This document shows, piece by piece, positions 62,344-64,000 of a stretch of 64,000 nt of DNA. Below the pieces are notes generated by a model. It ran no database searches and had not been told where the DNA came from. It was given only the letters and a program-made list of their open reading frames with translations. The position numbers were made by a program, and so were the translations under genes. The stretch comes from Arcicella rigui (lineage in GTDB: Bacteria > Bacteroidota > Bacteroidia > Cytophagales > Spirosomataceae), in contig NZ_JAYFUM010000019.1 in the NCBI RefSeq assembly GCF_034929435.1, forward strand, positions 1 through 64,000, written 5' to 3'. Within the stretch, counting starts at the first letter, position 1. The number at the start of each line of letters is the position of its first letter.

Positions 62344-63618
62344 TTATTTTCTATCTGCAATATTAACATAAGCACGTTCAGTAGCACCAACATATACTTG
62401 GCGTGGGCGACCGATAGGTTCTTTGTTAGCTTTCATTTCTTTCCATTGTGCAATCCAACCCGGTAAACGACCAATCGCAAACATTACAGTAAACATATCT
62501 GTTGGAATACCCAAAGCACGGTAAATGATACCTGAGTAGAAGTCAACGTTTGGATATAATTTACGAGCTACGAAGTACTCATCACTCAAGGCAGCCGCTT
62601 CTAATTCAGAAGCAATTTTCAATACTGGGTCGTTGATACCCAAAGCTGCTAATACGTCGTCAGCTGCTTTTTTGATAATTCTTGCTCTTGGGTCGAAGTT
62701 TTTGTAAACACGGTGTCCGAAGCCCATCAAACGGAAGCCAGAATTTTTATCTTTCGCCATAGCGATATACTTAGCAGTATCACCGCCGTCGGCTTTGATA
62801 GCTTCAAGCATTTCAATTACTTCTTGGTTTGCACCACCATGTAATGGCCCAGAAAGTGCGTTGATACCTGCTGAAATTGAAGCATAAAGACTTGCATGAG
62901 AAGAACCTACCAAACGAACTGTTGAAGTAGAACAGTTTTGCTCGTGGTCTGCATGAAGAATCAATAATTTGTTCAAAGCAGCCGCAACCACTGGATTTAC
63001 TTGATAAGGAGCAACTGGCAAAGCAAACATCATGTTCAAGAAGTTTGAACAATAATCCAAAGAGTTGTTTGGATAGTTTACTGGATGTCCTTGTGATTTT
63101 TTGTAAGACCAAGTAGCCATAGAAGGCATTTTAGCCATCAAACGAATGATGTTTAATTCATCAGCACCCGCTTTGTCGCCTGTATAGAAAGCCGACATTG
63201 CACAAACCATTGCAGAAAGTACGCCCATTGGGTGTGCATTTACTGGGAAGCCTTCAAAAATTTTACGCATATCTTCGTTGACGATAGTGTGCATTTTAAT
63301 ATCGTTCTCAAAGGCAGCGTATTGTTCGGTGGTTGGCAATTCACCATAAATTAGAAGGTAAGCAACTTCCAAGAAAGTAGCTTTTTCAGCTAATTCTTCG
63401 ATTGAGTAACCTCTGTAACGAAGAATCCCTAATTCACCGTCCAAAAACGTGATAGCACTTTTAGTAGCTCCGGTATTTTTGTAGCCAGAATCAATGGTGA
63501 TATGACCTGTTTCATCACGGAGTTTGGCAATATCAATTGCTTTTTCATCTTCACTTCCTGTAATTACAGGAAACTTATACTTTTTGTCACCTAACGAGAG
63601 TTCTGCAAATTCTGACAT
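62344..63618 (-). CDS. gltA: Citrate synthase GltA
   Basis: This 424-residue type II-like citrate synthase condenses acetyl-CoA and oxaloacetate in the TCA cycle. Catalytic motifs: GPLHGGANQEV (the first His), GFGHRVYKNFDPRA (the second His and substrate Arg), and VDFYSGIIYRALG (the catalytic Asp). The N-terminal domain has the usual LRYRGYSIEELAEKATF. Length and start are normal. It lies divergently next to pepT with about 260 bp between. Confidence 0.96.
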   Translation of the reverse strand: MSEFAELSLGDKKYKFPVITGSEDEKAIDIAKLRDETGHITIDSGYKNTGATKSAITFLDGELGILRYRGYSIEELAEKATFLEVAYLLIYGELPTTEQYAAFENDIKMHTIVNEDMRKIFEGFPVNAHPMGVLSAMVCAMSAFYTGDKAGADELNIIRLMAKMPSMATWSYKKSQGHPVNYPNNSLDYCSNFLNMMFALPVAPYQVNPVVAAALNKLLILHADHEQNCSTSTVRLVGSSHASLYASISAGINALSGPLHGGANQEVIEMLEAIKADGGDTAKYIAMAKDKNSGFRLMGFGHRVYKNFDPRARIIKKAADDVLAALGINDPVLKIASELEAAALSDEYFVARKLYPNVDFYSGIIYRALGIPTDMFTVMFAIGRLPGWIAQWKEMKANKEPIGRPRQVYVGATERAYVNIADRK

Positions 63619-63826
63619 GACCTATATTTTATTGGGCTTTATCTTGAAAAAATATGTTTTTATTTTGTTGATACGAAATTAAATGAAAAATCCTCTTTCT
63701 AATGCTTTCGTTGACTTTTCTTTGCAAAATTTAGATAGTTGTTGAAAAAGTTCTATTTTTAAAAGAGAACCTTATATTCTTTAGAGATTGTTCACGCAAG
63801 ATAGTCACGAAAATTTAAACCTTTGT

Positions 63827-63834
63827 TACCTTTG
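63827..63834 (+). promoter_or_regulatory. -7 promoter box of pepT
   Basis: TACCTTTG matches TAnnTTTG exactly and lies 47 bp before the ATG. No convincing -33 element was found. Confidence 0.45.
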
Positions 63835-63881
63835 CTAATATTTTACAGGATATTTTCCAGACAGATTTAAACATAAAATTA

Positions 63882-64000
63882 ATGTTAATCAATTATAAAA
63901 ATACCTCTACTGAGCGTTTCTTGCGTTATGTGCAAATAGATACGCAGTCGGATGCAGCATCTACTTCGCAACCTTCTACTAAAAAACAAAAAGATTTGAG
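63882..64000 (+). CDS. pepT: Peptidase T, partial (5' end)
   Basis: Only 39 codons are in the window. The start, MLINYKNTSTERFLRYVQID, then TQSDAASTSQPSTKKQKDL, matches the start of peptidase T, a cytosolic zinc aminotripeptidase of the M20B family; RYVQIDTQSD is typical of its N-terminus. The catalytic and zinc residues lie beyond the window edge. The start ATG follows a good -7 box. Confidence reflects the short length. Confidence 0.8.
   Translation, partial: MLINYKNTSTERFLRYVQIDTQSDAASTSQPSTKKQKDL

Noticed and set aside
1..64000. tRNA or rRNA genes
   Set aside because: I looked for tRNA-like T-arms and CCA ends and found only the tmRNA; no rRNA sequence was recognised.

Overview
The window looks like chromosome of a Bacteroidota bacterium, most likely order Cytophagales (Spirosomataceae/Cytophagaceae-like). 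The support is: AT-rich DNA; promoters of the Bacteroidota type (-7 box TAnnTTTG, found exactly or nearly so before many genes) with no clear Shine-Dalgarno sequences; a giant secreted protein with a type IX secretion (T9SS) sorting domain; a PorE-like OmpA protein; and a tmRNA whose tag ends in YAMAA. The genus cannot be fixed from the sequence alone.

Layout. 0-5 kb: a secreted protein of unknown function, an array of 42-bp intergenic repeats, a membrane protein, two Rpn-type PD-(D/E)XK proteins and a VOC-fold protein. 5-17 kb: a mostly housekeeping core with queE, a PorE-like OmpA protein, an acyl-ACP thioesterase, cdsA, a DUF2007 protein, a CPBP protease, dusB, a DMT transporter, a biotin carrier protein, pyrH and frr. 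17-24 kb: a defence-like island with a near-identical inverted copy of the second rpn gene, a broken VbhA-like Fic antitoxin, a YhcG-type nuclease, a three-gene ABC ATPase/middle component/restriction-endonuclease operon (ABC-3C type), and a second 42-bp repeat array in inverted orientation. 24-26 kb: a patatin lipase and a polyprenyl synthase. 26.3-43.2 kb: one gene of 5606 codons encoding ten NHL-propeller/Ig blocks, a cadherin-like and an MBG domain, fifteen Ig-like modules (twelve of them exact 225-bp units) and a T9SS signal. 43.6-53 kb: dnaJ, grpE, a divergent alkA-like/ogt pair, mnmA, a TrpF-like barrel, miaA, nuoH and metZ. 53-56 kb: a lipoprotein, a small antitoxin-like protein and an HTH/nucleotidyltransferase pair behind a strong palindromic operator. 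56-64 kb: galT-galK with a divergent LacI-type regulator, ssrA (tmRNA), an S9 peptidase, gltA and the start of pepT.

How it fits together. The core genes serve translation (frr, tmRNA, dusB, mnmA, miaA, queE), lipid and envelope synthesis (cdsA, thioesterase, ispB-like, BCCP), proteostasis (grpE, dnaJ), alkylation repair and galactose use. The accessory material is concentrated at 1-5 kb and 17-24 kb and is arranged as nested inverted repeats (42-bp array, 26-bp element, rpn gene; then rpn gene, 26-bp element, 42-bp array). The two most interesting functional modules are the ABC-3C operon with its repeat array upstream, and the HTH/nucleotidyltransferase pair whose promoter lies in a 39-bp palindrome. 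Several families of short intergenic repeats and a roughly 100-bp MITE-like element are scattered between genes. All assignments come from reading the sequence; no database search was run.
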